DNA from: RGIG7179 sp051893555
GTDB lineage: Bacteria > Bacillota > Clostridia > Peptostreptococcales > Anaerovoracaceae
DNA length: 58,935 bases
Direction: 5' to 3'
NCBI GenBank assembly: GCA_051893555.1
Contig: JBJFHL010000023.1
Span: 1-58,935, forward strand
The notes under the pieces were generated by a model that did not search any database, was not told the origin of the DNA, and worked only from the letters and a program-made list of their open reading frames with translations. Within the stretch, counting starts at the first letter, position 1. The number at the start of each line of letters is the position of its first letter. Of the stretch, positions 17,452 to 26,328 are shown piece after piece. The translations under genes and the position numbers were made by a program.

Positions 17452-18570
17452 TTAATTGTTGGTAATTCTTACAGGAAGAATCAGGTACTCGAACCGGTTT
17501 CCGGACAGCGGTCTCACCAGACAAGGGCTGATGCTGCTGTTAAACAGCATGACGATTTCCTCATCATCGATGACCTTCAGCACATCCATCAGATATTTGG
17601 AGTTAAAGCCGATCATCAGATCATTCCCTTCTTTGGAAATGATCACATCTTCTTTTACATTTCCTTCTTCCGATTTGGATGTGATTTCCATATTGTTTTC
17701 TTTCATGTCCAGTTTGATCAGATTATTTTTTCCTACCTTTGCAAGCAGGGACGCCCGCTCTATACTGTTCAGAAAATCACTTCTGTTTACCACAATCCTG
17801 GTCTTACTTTCCTTCGGCAGAATATCCCTGTATTTCACAAATTCTCCCTCCAGGAGACGAAGCACTACGCGGATATCTTCCATCAGGAAAATAGCACGTT
17901 TATCATTGATAGAAAGACGAATCTGGTCGTTTTCTTCCATTTCGGTTTCACTGATGATCTTGCTGATTTCTCCGAAAATCTTCGCAGGAATCACAATACT
18001 CTCTTTTTCTTTGTTCTTCATATTCTCTCTGGCAATGGCCATACGGAAACCATCCAGTGCAACCATATTCAGACTATCTTCTTCCATTTCTACCAGCACA
18101 CCGGTGATTACACCCCGGGATTCATCAATACTGGCAGCAAAAGACGTTTTTCGAATCATTTCCTTCAGCACATCTTTACTGAATAATATCTGATCGTCCG
18201 CTTCCTCCGGCATATTCAGATTTGGAAATTCATCTGCCGGCATGCCGATAATATTAAACTCCGAACTGGCACAGCGGATCGTAACCTTTCCATCATCGTA
18301 TTCGATGGTAATCATATCGTTTGGAAGTTTACGGATAATATCTCCGAAGAGTTTGGCAAACACTACAGTTTCTCCCGGAACAAAATTTTCAACCTCCAGT
18401 TTTTTTTCAATGCTCAGGTCAAGATCGGATGCAGACATGGTAAGTTTTCCGTTTTCGTCTACCCTCAGAAGGATGCCTTTCAGAATTGGAATGGTTGTTC
18501 TTGAAGTTACTGCTTTGGAAACGATGTTTAAGGCTTTGGATAAAGCCTGCTGATGACATGAAAATTTCAT
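17452..18570 (-). CDS. dnaN: DNA polymerase III beta sliding clamp
   Basis: A 372-residue processivity clamp with three tandem clamp domains, beginning MKFSCHQQALSKALNIVSKAV and ending SGNRFEYLILPVRITNN, where the carboxyl-terminal residues face partner-binding pockets. GGAGG is 6 nt before the ATG. It follows dnaA across a 154-nt gap that holds the origin unwinding element. Confidence 0.98.
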   Translation of the reverse strand: MKFSCHQQALSKALNIVSKAVTSRTTIPILKGILLRVDENGKLTMSASDLDLSIEKKLEVENFVPGETVVFAKLFGDIIRKLPNDMITIEYDDGKVTIRCASSEFNIIGMPADEFPNLNMPEEADDQILFSKDVLKEMIRKTSFAASIDESRGVITGVLVEMEEDSLNMVALDGFRMAIARENMKNKEKESIVIPAKIFGEISKIISETEMEENDQIRLSINDKRAIFLMEDIRVVLRLLEGEFVKYRDILPKESKTRIVVNRSDFLNSIERASLLAKVGKNNLIKLDMKENNMEITSKSEEGNVKEDVIISKEGNDLMIGFNSKYLMDVLKVIDDEEIVMLFNSSISPCLVRPLSGNRFEYLILPVRITNN

Positions 18571-18589
18571 TTTGATCCTCCGATCTGTT

Positions 18590-18705
18590 ATTCTTTATTT
18601 ATATTCTTTTATAGTAGTAATAGTAGTAGGGGATGTGGAATCTGTGGATAACTTCCGGATATCCTGAAAACCCTGAAAAAAATATTGTTTCAGCATGGTG
18701 GATAA
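18590..18705. other. oriC: oriC unwinding region: DnaA-trios and DnaA boxes (dnaA-dnaN gap)
   Basis: Six consecutive trinucleotides TAG TAG TAA TAG TAG TAG (18612-18629) lead through a short G-run into a perfect DnaA box on the minus strand (TGTGGATAA, 18643-18651). A one-mismatch box lies at 18697-18705 (GGTGGATAA). AT-rich DNA precedes the trios. The order AT-rich tract, trios, G/C cluster, box is that of the basal unwinding system described in Bacillus subtilis, where DnaA extends from the box onto one strand through the trios. This is the likely start site of strand opening. Confidence 0.85.
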
Positions 18706-18724
18706 AAGAGAAAACCTTACTCTT

Positions 18725-20116
18725 TTAATCCATAATCTCATCTTTCATCTGTTCAATCCGCTGCGCGAAGGAAGGATCCGATTTCATCTCACCTTCAATT
18801 TTATCACAGGCATACATGACAGTCGTATAGTGTTTTCCTCCGAACATCTGTCCTATTTTCGGAAGAGAGTAATCTGTCATCTCACGAATCAGATACATGG
18901 CTACCTGTCTTGGATATGCGATGCTGTTCTGTTTCTTGGAAGATTCCAGATCTGACATTTTAATGGAGTAGTGCTTGCATATGTATTTTTTTATTTTTTC
19001 GGGTGTCACTTTTATGTCACCGTCGGTCAGAATATCCTTCAGTGTTCTTCTGGCGAAGTTTTTATCTGCTTTCTCTCCGAGAAGCTGGGAAAATGATACG
19101 ATTCGTGTGAAAGCTCCCTCAAGTTCCCTTATATTATCTTTAATTTTCTCCGCAATCAGACAAATCACATCGTATAAATCTTCATCCACTTCTATATTCA
19201 GATTTTCTGCCTTTTTCGTCAGAATTGCAACTCTTGTTTCGTAATCAGGCGGCTGGATATCAGCAATCAGGTTCCACTGGAAACGGCTTCTCAGTCGATC
19301 TTCCAGGTTAACCAGTTTATTCGGTGCCCGATCACTGGATATGATGATCTGTTTATTGGAATCATACAGGGTATTGAATGTATGGAAAAATTCTTCCTGT
19401 GTACTGTCTTTTCCTTCCATGAACTGGATATCATCAATGAGCATGACATCCACTTTTCTGTACTTGTTTTTAAATTCGCTGATTTTGTTTTCACGCAGTG
19501 CGCGAATCAGCTCATTGGTAAACATTTCTGAAGAAACATAAAGAACATTCAGTCCCGGATTATGCTCCAGAAGATAGATGCCGATGGCATGCATCAGATG
19601 TGTTTTTCCCAGTCCGGATCCTCCGTAGATAAACAGTGGATTATACGCTTCGGATGGAGATTCTGCAACAGCCAGAGCTGCTGCATGGGCATATTTATTG
19701 CTGTTTCCTACCACAAAATTATCGAAATTATAGCGGGGATTAAATATCTTTTCCATACCTATTTTATTGAAAGGTGCAGCAGGAATATCAGCAGCGGGCT
19801 CCGGATCCGGTTTTGATTCTTCTGCCGGAGGTTCCTTCAGAAATTCATCCATTCCTTTGATCACTGCCCGGTATCGATCATGAAGTACTGTTTCCAGGCA
19901 ATCTTCAATAACCTGAATATATCTTGTTCTTATAATATTCAGGATGAAATCCACATCGATTCCGCCGGAACGCTTTACACCAATATAGGCTATTTTCAGA
20001 TCATTGTCGATCTGAAAGACTTCCAAAGGTTGCAGCCAGGTGTTGAAACTCACGGAAGTTGTTAATTTTTGTAATTCTTCCTTTAATGCTTTTGTTGTTT
20101 TTTCATTTCTGTTCAT
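18725..20116 (-). CDS. dnaA: Chromosomal replication initiator DnaA
   Basis: A 463-residue AAA+ initiator. Domain I covers about residues 1-85 (VSFNTWLQPLEV), domain II is a short Pro/Glu-rich linker, domain III has Walker A GGSGLGKT (165-172) and Walker B LIDDIQF, and domain IV ends with the DnaA-box-binding signature around LPKIGQMFGGKHYTTVMYACDKI. It binds the boxes on both sides of its own gene. It is transcribed from the promoter at 20166-20194, which contains a DnaA box. Confidence 0.99.
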   Translation of the reverse strand: MNRNEKTTKALKEELQKLTTSVSFNTWLQPLEVFQIDNDLKIAYIGVKRSGGIDVDFILNIIRTRYIQVIEDCLETVLHDRYRAVIKGMDEFLKEPPAEESKPDPEPAADIPAAPFNKIGMEKIFNPRYNFDNFVVGNSNKYAHAAALAVAESPSEAYNPLFIYGGSGLGKTHLMHAIGIYLLEHNPGLNVLYVSSEMFTNELIRALRENKISEFKNKYRKVDVMLIDDIQFMEGKDSTQEEFFHTFNTLYDSNKQIIISSDRAPNKLVNLEDRLRSRFQWNLIADIQPPDYETRVAILTKKAENLNIEVDEDLYDVICLIAEKIKDNIRELEGAFTRIVSFSQLLGEKADKNFARRTLKDILTDGDIKVTPEKIKKYICKHYSIKMSDLESSKKQNSIAYPRQVAMYLIREMTDYSLPKIGQMFGGKHYTTVMYACDKIEGEMKSDPSFAQRIEQMKDEIMD

Positions 20117-20165
20117 ATTGTGAAACCTTCAATTCTGTTTTTCAAAAAAAGTTTTCTTTGTTCTT

Positions 20166-20194
20166 ATTGTACAAAAATAGTTATCCACAAGCAA
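20166..20194 (-). promoter_or_regulatory. dnaA promoter overlapped by a DnaA box
   Basis: On the minus strand TTGCTT (20189-20194) and TACAAT (20166-20171) are 17 nt apart. A perfect DnaA box (TTATCCACA on plus, 20181-20189) fills the spacer and touches the -35 box, so DnaA binding should block polymerase and give autorepression. Confidence 0.75.
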
Positions 20195-20349
20195 GTATGA
20201 ATTACATGGAAAAAGAAATATATTTTTTTCGTATTTTATCCACAGGTTAAGGATAAAATTGTGCATAAGTAAAAAAGTGTTTTTCTTCTGCATTTTCAGC
20301 CGTCTGAAACTTTGTTTTCTTTTACTTTCAAATCACAGAATGTGGATAT
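20181..20349. other. oriC: Upstream DnaA box cluster of oriC (dnaA-rpmH gap)
   Basis: This covers most of the 405-nt gap between dnaA and rpmH. Perfect boxes TTATCCACA lie at 20181-20189 and 20236-20244. A TTATGCACA variant lies on the minus strand at 20260-20268, and a one-mismatch box at 20341-20349. The surrounding DNA is AT-rich. With the box/trio element on the other side of dnaA this makes a bipartite origin, as in many Firmicutes. Confidence 0.85.
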
Positions 20350-20420
20350 TGTTTATATTTTGAACATACATGAAAATCATGAATGTGAATACTGAGAAAT
20401 ACGGAGAAACAATAATTTCA

Positions 20421-20449
20421 TTGACATTTCATTACTTTTGAAGTATACT
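20421..20449 (+). promoter_or_regulatory. rpmH promoter
   Basis: A consensus TTGACA (20421-20426) is 17 nt from TATACT (20444-20449), about 70 nt before rpmH. This is one of the strongest housekeeping promoters in the window. Confidence 0.9.
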
Positions 20450-20521
20450 ACTTAGGTATCTGTGTGCCATTGGAATTTAGATGCACACGAGCTTATTATT
20501 TTAGAAGGGAGAACAACCAAT

Positions 20522-20656
20522 ATGAAAATGACTTTACAGCCTAAGAAACGGCAGAGAATGAAGGAACACGGCTTCAGAAAGAGAATGTCCACCAAGAACG
20601 GCAGAAACGTGCTGAAGAGAAGAAGAGCAAGAGGCAGAAAGAAATTAACTGCTTAA
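20522..20656 (+). CDS. rpmH: Ribosomal protein bL34
   Basis: A 44-residue basic protein of the large subunit, starting MKMTLQPKKRQRMKEHGF with the family core HGFRKRMSTKNGRNVLKRRRARGRKKL. An AAGGGAG ribosome-binding site precedes the ATG; the ORF's upstream extension is not used. It is the first gene of the rightward arm from the origin, followed by rnpA. Confidence 0.97.
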   Translation: MKMTLQPKKRQRMKEHGFRKRMSTKNGRNVLKRRRARGRKKLTA

Positions 20657-20702
20657 TTTCCTTATGCTTTGCGAGAGCAGAAAACGCTCGAAAAGAGGAA
20701 AC

Positions 20703-21047
20703 ATGCTGAAAAGAAATGTTTTGCGAAAAAAAACAGATTTTCAGTCGATTTACAATCGCGGAAAATCTGTGGGCGACAGGTTCGTGGTGCTTTTTTACCG
20801 GCCCAACGGGCTTGTTTACAATAGGACAGGTTTTTTAGCAAGCAAAAAAGTCGGAAACAGTGTGAAAAGAAACAGGGCGAGACGGCTCATGAAAGAAAGC
20901 TACCGTCATCTGGCGGACAAACTTCCTCAAAATGTGCATTACGATTTTATCATCATCGCCAGAAACACTATTTCCGGAAAAAAGTGTGCAGAGGTAGAGA
21001 AATCTCTTTTTTCTGCAATGAAACGAGCCGGAGTAATAAAGAAATAA
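20703..21047 (+). CDS. rnpA: Ribonuclease P protein component
   Basis: A 114-residue basic cofactor of RNase P, which matures tRNA 5' ends. The RNR motif is VKRNRARRLMKESYR. The ATG at 20703 has AGAGG directly upstream; an earlier in-frame ATG at 20664 has no such site. Its stop overlaps the yidD start by one base. Confidence 0.96.
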   Translation: MLKRNVLRKKTDFQSIYNRGKSVGDRFVVLFYRPNGLVYNRTGFLASKKVGNSVKRNRARRLMKESYRHLADKLPQNVHYDFIIIARNTISGKKCAEVEKSLFSAMKRAGVIKK

Positions 21048-21277
21048 TGAAATACGTAAGTTCTTTTTTTAAAAAGATACTGATAGGTCTGGTGAGATTT
21101 TATCAGATTTGTATTTCTCCTTTATTTCCACCTACCTGCCGGTTTACGCCCACCTGCTCGGTATATTTCATACAGGCCGTAGAAAAATACGGAGCGATCA
21201 AGGGCACCTACTTAGGAATCAAACGGATTCTGAAGTGTCACCCCTGGCATGAGGGGGGCTACGACCCTTTGGAATAA
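21047..21277 (+). CDS. yidD: Membrane protein insertion efficiency factor YidD
   Basis: A 76-residue protein with the YidD signature: RFYQICISPLFPPTCRFTPTCSVYFIQAVEKYG and the ending HPWHEGGYDPLE, given here only by its key parts (paired Cys residues and GGYDP). It is thought to assist YidC/Sec membrane insertion. The start overlaps the rnpA stop in TAATG. Confidence 0.95.
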   Translation: MKYVSSFFKKILIGLVRFYQICISPLFPPTCRFTPTCSVYFIQAVEKYGAIKGTYLGIKRILKCHPWHEGGYDPLE

Positions 21278-21289
21278 TGGAGGAATTGA

Positions 21290-22024
21290 ATGAGAATATT
21301 AGCGCAACCAATGGGTTATCTGCTTATGTGGTTATATGAGCTGATCGGTAACTACGGAATTTCCCTGATTATTGTTACCCTGGTCGTAAAGCTCTGTTTA
21401 TATCCGCTTTATGCGAAGCAGATCATGTCAACTGCGAAAATGTCCAAGCTCAATCCGAAGATTAAGGAAATTCAGCAGAAATATGCGAAAGATCAAATGC
21501 TGATGAATGAAAAGCTTCAGGAGCTCTACAAGCAGGAAGGTGTCAGCATGTCTGCCGGCTGCCTGCCGATGGTGATCCAGATGTTCATCATTATGGCTCT
21601 GTTCGCACTGCTTCGAAATCCGATGGTTTATTTCAGCAACATGGATAATGCAGACATGATGCTGTTCGCAATTCATGAACCTTTCCTTTGGATCAAGGAC
21701 CTGGCGCAGCCTGATAAGTGGATTCTGCCTGTTGCGGCAGGCATCGCCACATATATTTCCTTCACCATGAGCCAGAAGAATAATCTGAACGGCGCAAATA
21801 ATCCTTCCATGCAGCAGATGAATGTCATGAATAAGATGATGAAATACATCTTCCCGATCACCATTCTGCTGATGGCAAGAAGCTATCCGGCTGGTCTGGC
21901 CATTTACTGGTTCTTCAGCCAGGTGATTCAGATTTTCTATAATATTCGCTTTAACCAGCTGAGAAAGAAGCTGAATGAAGAAGAAGCACCGAAGGGAAAG
22001 AAAAGAAGCAAGGCAAGAGCATAA
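21290..22024 (+). CDS. yidC: YidC/Oxa1/SpoIIIJ-type membrane insertase
   Basis: A 244-residue integral membrane insertase. The family core runs from NYGISLIIVTLVVKLCLYPLY through a coiled cytoplasmic hairpin (SKLNPKIKEIQQKYAKD) to PVAAGIATYISFTMSQ and the last helices, with a basic tail (KGKKRSKARA). The positively charged groove residue is plausibly the Lys of VVKLCLYPL. No lipobox or cleavable signal is seen, unlike Bacillus SpoIIIJ. It lies 12 nt after yidD and 24 nt before jag. Confidence 0.95.
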   Translation: MRILAQPMGYLLMWLYELIGNYGISLIIVTLVVKLCLYPLYAKQIMSTAKMSKLNPKIKEIQQKYAKDQMLMNEKLQELYKQEGVSMSAGCLPMVIQMFIIMALFALLRNPMVYFSNMDNADMMLFAIHEPFLWIKDLAQPDKWILPVAAGIATYISFTMSQKNNLNGANNPSMQQMNVMNKMMKYIFPITILLMARSYPAGLAIYWFFSQVIQIFYNIRFNQLRKKLNEEEAPKGKKRSKARA

Positions 22025-22048
22025 GTGCATTGGAGGAACAGAATTAAT

Positions 22049-22975
22049 ATGGATTATTCTGAAAAATGGGGCACAGACGTCGAAACTGCCGTGAAACTGG
22101 CACTGGACGATCTGCAGCTTACAATAGACGAAGTCGATGTAAAAGTTCTGGAAGAGCCTTCAAGAGGCTTTTTCGGTATCGGTTCCAAACTTGCAAAAGT
22201 CAGAGTTGAAAAGAAACAGCCTGTAAAGGTGGAAGAGAAGAAGCAGGAATCACCCGCTCCGAAGGAAGCACCGAAAGCGGCCATTTCTGAAAAGTCTGAA
22301 AAGACAGAAAGAACCGAGAAGCCTGTAAGGACTGAAAAACAGCAGAAATCTCAGACTTCCAGAGAACCTGAGAACAGAACAGCTTCACAGAAGCGCAATA
22401 ATAATAACAGAAAAGACAGAAACAATCGTAATAATAAGCCGAGAAGAGACCGGAGAGACAGAGAATTAAAAGAATTCCAGGAACCGATTGAACCGGTGAT
22501 TGCAAGAGTTCCTGATGAGGAACTGACAGTATGCGAAAATCATATCGCACTGGATTTTCTTGCAGAAGTTACCGAGCAGATGGGTCTGTCACTGGACATC
22601 ACTGCGAAGGAAGGCGGTGACGCCCTGTATATTGATATTCAGGGTAAAGATTCCGGTACGATTATCGGGAAACGTGGCCAGACGCTGGATGCCATTCAGT
22701 ATCTGACCAGCCTGGTCGTAAATAAGGATCAGGAAAAATACACCAGAGTTGTTGTAGATGCGGAAAATTACCGTGCCAAGAGAGAAAAGACACTGGAAAT
22801 GCTGGCAATCCGCCTTGCCAATAAGGTGGTGAAAACCAGAAGAAGTGTGAAACTGGAACCGATGAATCCGTATGAGCGGAAAGTGATCCATGCCACACTG
22901 CAGAACCACCCTTATGTCACTACGAAGAGTGAGGGTCAGGACCCATACAGACGGGTTATCATCGAATTAAAATAA
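22049..22975 (+). CDS. jag: RNA-binding protein Jag/KhpB
   Basis: A 308-residue protein with an amino-terminal Jag_N domain (YSEKWGTDVETAVKLALDDL to GFFGIGSK), then a long Lys/Glu/Asn/Arg-rich disordered linker of about 100 residues, then a KH-II domain (GKDSGTIIGKRGQTLDAIQYL) and an R3H domain (RVVVDAENYRAKREKTLEMLA to the end). KhpB partners with KhpA in small-RNA and cell-size control. GGAGG stands 12 nt before the ATG. A strong terminator follows directly. Confidence 0.94.
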   Translation: MDYSEKWGTDVETAVKLALDDLQLTIDEVDVKVLEEPSRGFFGIGSKLAKVRVEKKQPVKVEEKKQESPAPKEAPKAAISEKSEKTERTEKPVRTEKQQKSQTSREPENRTASQKRNNNNRKDRNNRNNKPRRDRRDRELKEFQEPIEPVIARVPDEELTVCENHIALDFLAEVTEQMGLSLDITAKEGGDALYIDIQGKDSGTIIGKRGQTLDAIQYLTSLVVNKDQEKYTRVVVDAENYRAKREKTLEMLAIRLANKVVKTRRSVKLEPMNPYERKVIHATLQNHPYVTTKSEGQDPYRRVIIELK

Positions 22976-22982
22976 TTGGAAT

Positions 22983-23013
22983 ACAGCCCGCTTGCTTTCG
23001 AGCGGGCTGTTTT
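22983..23013 (+). terminator. Terminator after jag
   Basis: A 10-bp perfect stem, ACAGCCCGCT with AGCGGGCTGT (22983-22992 and 23001-23010), then TTTT. It closes the rpmH-jag operon; mnmE starts 28 nt later. Confidence 0.9.
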
Positions 23014-23040
23014 ATTCAAAGTGTACTGAAGGAGAATGCT

Positions 23041-24402
23041 ATGGAAGATACCATTGCTGCGATTGCCACGGCGCCGGGAGAAGGTGGCATCGGCATCGTC
23101 CGGATTAGCGGAGAAGAAGCCCTGCCAATTCTTCAGAAGATATTCCGAGGACGAAAAACAGAAGATAAGGTTCTCACATATGGCCATATTTATGACAATG
23201 TTACCAGTGACTGCGTCGATGAGGTCATGGCTGTCTATATGAAAGGTCCCCACTCATATACGGCGGAGGATGTTGTGGAAATTCAGTGTCATGGAAGCAT
23301 CGTATCCCTTCGCAAAATCCTTTCGCTGACGCTACGAAACGGCGCACGCCTTGCCGAACCCGGTGAATTTACCAAACGGGCCTTTCTCAACGGCAGACTG
23401 GATCTTTCCCAGGCAGAGGCAGTGATCGATCTGATCCGCGCCAAGTCGGATGCTTCTTTTGATGTGGCGCTGGGTCAACTGGAAGGAAAGCTGGGAAATG
23501 CAGTTCGTGAAATCCGGGCAGACCTTCTTGATCTTCTGGTAAATATTACGGTGAACATCGATTATCCCGATGAAGATATCGAGGAACTGACGTATGAAAA
23601 TCTCCTGTCAGGATTAAGCCAGGTGAAGGATGAAATATCTGCTCTTCTTTCTACGGCAGATACAGGCAGAATGATCCGGGAAGGACTTTCCGTTTCCATT
23701 ATCGGGAAACCTAATGTAGGAAAATCTTCTCTGATGAATGCTCTGCTCAGAGAGTCCCGTGCCATAGTTACGGAAATTCCCGGAACCACCAGAGATACCA
23801 TTGAAGAGATGCTGTCCATACGAAATATTCCTGTGAAACTGACGGATACAGCTGGAATCCGTCAGACGGAGGATATCATTGAAAAAATCGGAATTGAAAA
23901 GAGTAAGGAATCGTTTCATCAGTCTGATCTTGTTCTTTTCGTGGTAGACAGCAGCAGAAACCTGGATTCTGAAGATGAAGAGATTCTGTCCCATCTGGGA
24001 GACCGACAGGCTGTTGTAATATTGAACAAGGTGGATCTTCCGCAGACGATTACATCTGATCAGCTGCGGCAGCGGATCCCGTCCGCTGTCATCATTGAAA
24101 CTTCCCTCAAAGAGGAAAAGGGGATTACCGAGATTGAAGATGCCATTGCAGACCTGGTATACGGCGGCCGTGTGAAGCAGAAAAACAGCGTACTGGTAAC
24201 CAGTGTGCGTCATAAGAATTTGCTGGAACAGGCGGCTTCTTCTTTGACGGATGCAATTTCCATGGCAGAGATCCGTCAGCCGCTGGAATTTCTCGAGATT
24301 GATGTAAACCGGGCTTACGAACTGCTTGGAGAGATTATTGGTGAAACCGTATCCGGTGATGTGATCAACGAAGTGTTTGCAAGATTCTGTCTGGGCAAAT
24401 AA
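23041..24402 (+). CDS. mnmE: tRNA uridine-5-carboxymethylaminomethyl modification GTPase
   Basis: A 453-residue GTPase that, with MnmG, modifies U34 of certain tRNAs. The amino domain has the folate-binding part (APGEGGIGIVRISG, CHGSIVSL). The G domain has GKPNVGKSS, DTAGIR and NKVD. The end is FCLGK, carrying the conserved catalytic Cys of the C(I/L/V)GK motif. AAGGAG precedes the ATG. It is the first gene of mnmE-mnmG-rsmG. Confidence 0.98.
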   Translation: MEDTIAAIATAPGEGGIGIVRISGEEALPILQKIFRGRKTEDKVLTYGHIYDNVTSDCVDEVMAVYMKGPHSYTAEDVVEIQCHGSIVSLRKILSLTLRNGARLAEPGEFTKRAFLNGRLDLSQAEAVIDLIRAKSDASFDVALGQLEGKLGNAVREIRADLLDLLVNITVNIDYPDEDIEELTYENLLSGLSQVKDEISALLSTADTGRMIREGLSVSIIGKPNVGKSSLMNALLRESRAIVTEIPGTTRDTIEEMLSIRNIPVKLTDTAGIRQTEDIIEKIGIEKSKESFHQSDLVLFVVDSSRNLDSEDEEILSHLGDRQAVVILNKVDLPQTITSDQLRQRIPSAVIIETSLKEEKGITEIEDAIADLVYGGRVKQKNSVLVTSVRHKNLLEQAASSLTDAISMAEIRQPLEFLEIDVNRAYELLGEIIGETVSGDVINEVFARFCLGK

Positions 24403-24441
24403 CCCTGACAGATCATATAGATGATATAGAAGGAGCGAAGA

Positions 24442-26328
24442 ATGGAACATATTTTTATGGGGGAATACGATGTCATTGTCGTCGGTGCCGGACATGCCGG
24501 CTGTGAAGCGGCGCTGGCATGTGCCAGAATGGGAAAGGAAACCCTGCTCTGCTCCATGAATCTGGAAGCAGTGGCCATGATGCCGTGCAATCCATCCATC
24601 GGAGGAACCGGAAAGGGACATCTTGTCCGGGAAATTGATGCCCTGGGCGGAGAGATGGGTAAAAATATCGATAAAACATTTATCCAGAGCAAGATGCTCA
24701 ATACGGCCAAGGGTCCGGCTGTGCATTCTTTGCGAGCGCAGGCTGACAAGCACAGATACCATCTGGAAATGAAAAAGACCATTGAGCATACGGACCATCT
24801 GGATATGCGGCAGATGGAAGTCACAGATCTGATTGTGGAAGAGGGAAAAGTATGCGGTATTGAAACAAGAACCCACACCTGGTATAAGGCGAAAGCGGTT
24901 ATTCTTGCCACAGGAACCTTCCTTCGCGGAAAAATCTTTATCGGTGACAGTGCATTTGAAAGCGGTCCCAACGGACTGGCGCCATCCAATGATCTGGCAG
25001 ATAATCTGAAAAAACATGGTATGAAGCTCCGCCGGTTTAAAACCGGAACACCTGCCAGATGTCTGGGTCAGAGTCTGGACTATTCGAAGATGCAGGAACA
25101 GAAAGGGGATGAGCATATCGTTCCGTTTTCTTTCATGAATGATGCAATCGGAGAAAATCAGGTTTCCTGCTGGCTGACTTATACCAATGCGGAAACACAT
25201 AAAGTGATTCGGGCTAACTTTCACCGTTCTGCGCTCTTTGGCGGTCAGATCGAGGGAATCGGTCCGCGGTACTGTCCATCCATTGAGGATAAGGTAAACC
25301 GATTTGCGGATAAAGAGCGGCATCAGCTGTTTATTGAACCGGAAGGACTGGATACGGATGAAATGTACATACAGGGCATGAGCTCCAGCCTGCCGGAAGA
25401 TGTACAGCTGGCGTTTTACAGAACCATTCCCGGTCTGGAAAATCTCCGCATTGTCCGTCCGGCCTATGCCATAGAATACGACTGCATCGATCCGCAGGAT
25501 CTGCAGCTGAACCTGGAATACCGGCATATTGAAAATCTGTTTTGTGCAGGACAGTTCAACGGAAGTTCCGGATATGAAGAGGCAGCCGCCCAGGGACTTA
25601 TGGCGGGAATTAACGCTGCACTGAAAATTTCTGGAAAAAATCCGCTGATTCTCGGAAGAGACGAGGCTTATATCGGCGTTCTCATCGACGATCTTGTGAC
25701 AAAAGGAACTAATGAGCCTTATCGAATTATGACCAGCAGAGCCGAATATAGACTGGTTCTGCGGCAAGACAACGCAGACCAGCGTCTTACGGAAAAAAGT
25801 TACAGTATAGGACTGGCAAGTAAGGAAAGATATGATCGATATCTGGCGAAAAAGGATGCTGTAGCCAGGGAAGCAGCTCGCCTGGAAGAAAAGCTGGTGG
25901 GACCGAAAGAAGCAAACGATTTTCTGATTGCCCGGGGGACCTCTCCGCTGCAGAATCGTGTTTCCATGGCAGAACTTCTCCGCCGCCCGCAGATTTCCTA
26001 TGCGGATCTGGCTGAAATCGATGACGAAACCAGACCAACGCTGTCTTATCACGAAGTGACACAGCTGGAGGTGCAGGTGAAATATGAAGGATATATTCAG
26101 AAACAAATGGCACAGATCGAACGGTATAAGAAACTGGAAAACCGAAAGCTTCCCCAGCATTTTGATTACAGTCTCATAGAAGGTCTGCGGATTGAAGCCG
26201 TGCAGAAGCTGAATCAGATTCAGCCGGATTCGGTCGGACAGGCATCCCGTATCAGCGGTGTGTCTCCTGCCGATATCAATGTACTTCTGGTTTATCTGGA
26301 GAAACAGAGAAGAAAGGGTCAGTCATGA
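24442..26328 (+). CDS. mnmG: tRNA modification FAD enzyme MnmG (GidA)
   Basis: A 628-residue flavoprotein partner of MnmE. The Rossmann motif is VIVVGAGHAGCEAALA, with the GidA signatures NPSIGGTGKGHLVREIDALGG and GPRYCPSIEDKV. The carboxyl half has the helical MnmE-binding domain ending near QASRISGVSPADINVLLVYLE. Length is typical. The stop overlaps the rsmG start in ATGA. Confidence 0.98.
   Translation: MEHIFMGEYDVIVVGAGHAGCEAALACARMGKETLLCSMNLEAVAMMPCNPSIGGTGKGHLVREIDALGGEMGKNIDKTFIQSKMLNTAKGPAVHSLRAQADKHRYHLEMKKTIEHTDHLDMRQMEVTDLIVEEGKVCGIETRTHTWYKAKAVILATGTFLRGKIFIGDSAFESGPNGLAPSNDLADNLKKHGMKLRRFKTGTPARCLGQSLDYSKMQEQKGDEHIVPFSFMNDAIGENQVSCWLTYTNAETHKVIRANFHRSALFGGQIEGIGPRYCPSIEDKVNRFADKERHQLFIEPEGLDTDEMYIQGMSSSLPEDVQLAFYRTIPGLENLRIVRPAYAIEYDCIDPQDLQLNLEYRHIENLFCAGQFNGSSGYEEAAAQGLMAGINAALKISGKNPLILGRDEAYIGVLIDDLVTKGTNEPYRIMTSRAEYRLVLRQDNADQRLTEKSYSIGLASKERYDRYLAKKDAVAREAARLEEKLVGPKEANDFLIARGTSPLQNRVSMAELLRRPQISYADLAEIDDETRPTLSYHEVTQLEVQVKYEGYIQKQMAQIERYKKLENRKLPQHFDYSLIEGLRIEAVQKLNQIQPDSVGQASRISGVSPADINVLLVYLEKQRRKGQS

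Noticed and set aside
22200..22480. Tandem repeat or mobile element in jag
   Set aside because: The A-rich, repetitive DNA is the coding sequence of a charged disordered linker in a normal Jag/KhpB protein.
23614..26160. 848-codon open frame on the minus strand
   Set aside because: It lies antisense to mnmE and mnmG, whose motifs are complete. Composition is low-quality (many Phe, Ser, Cys, His) with no family motif, so it is a shadow frame.
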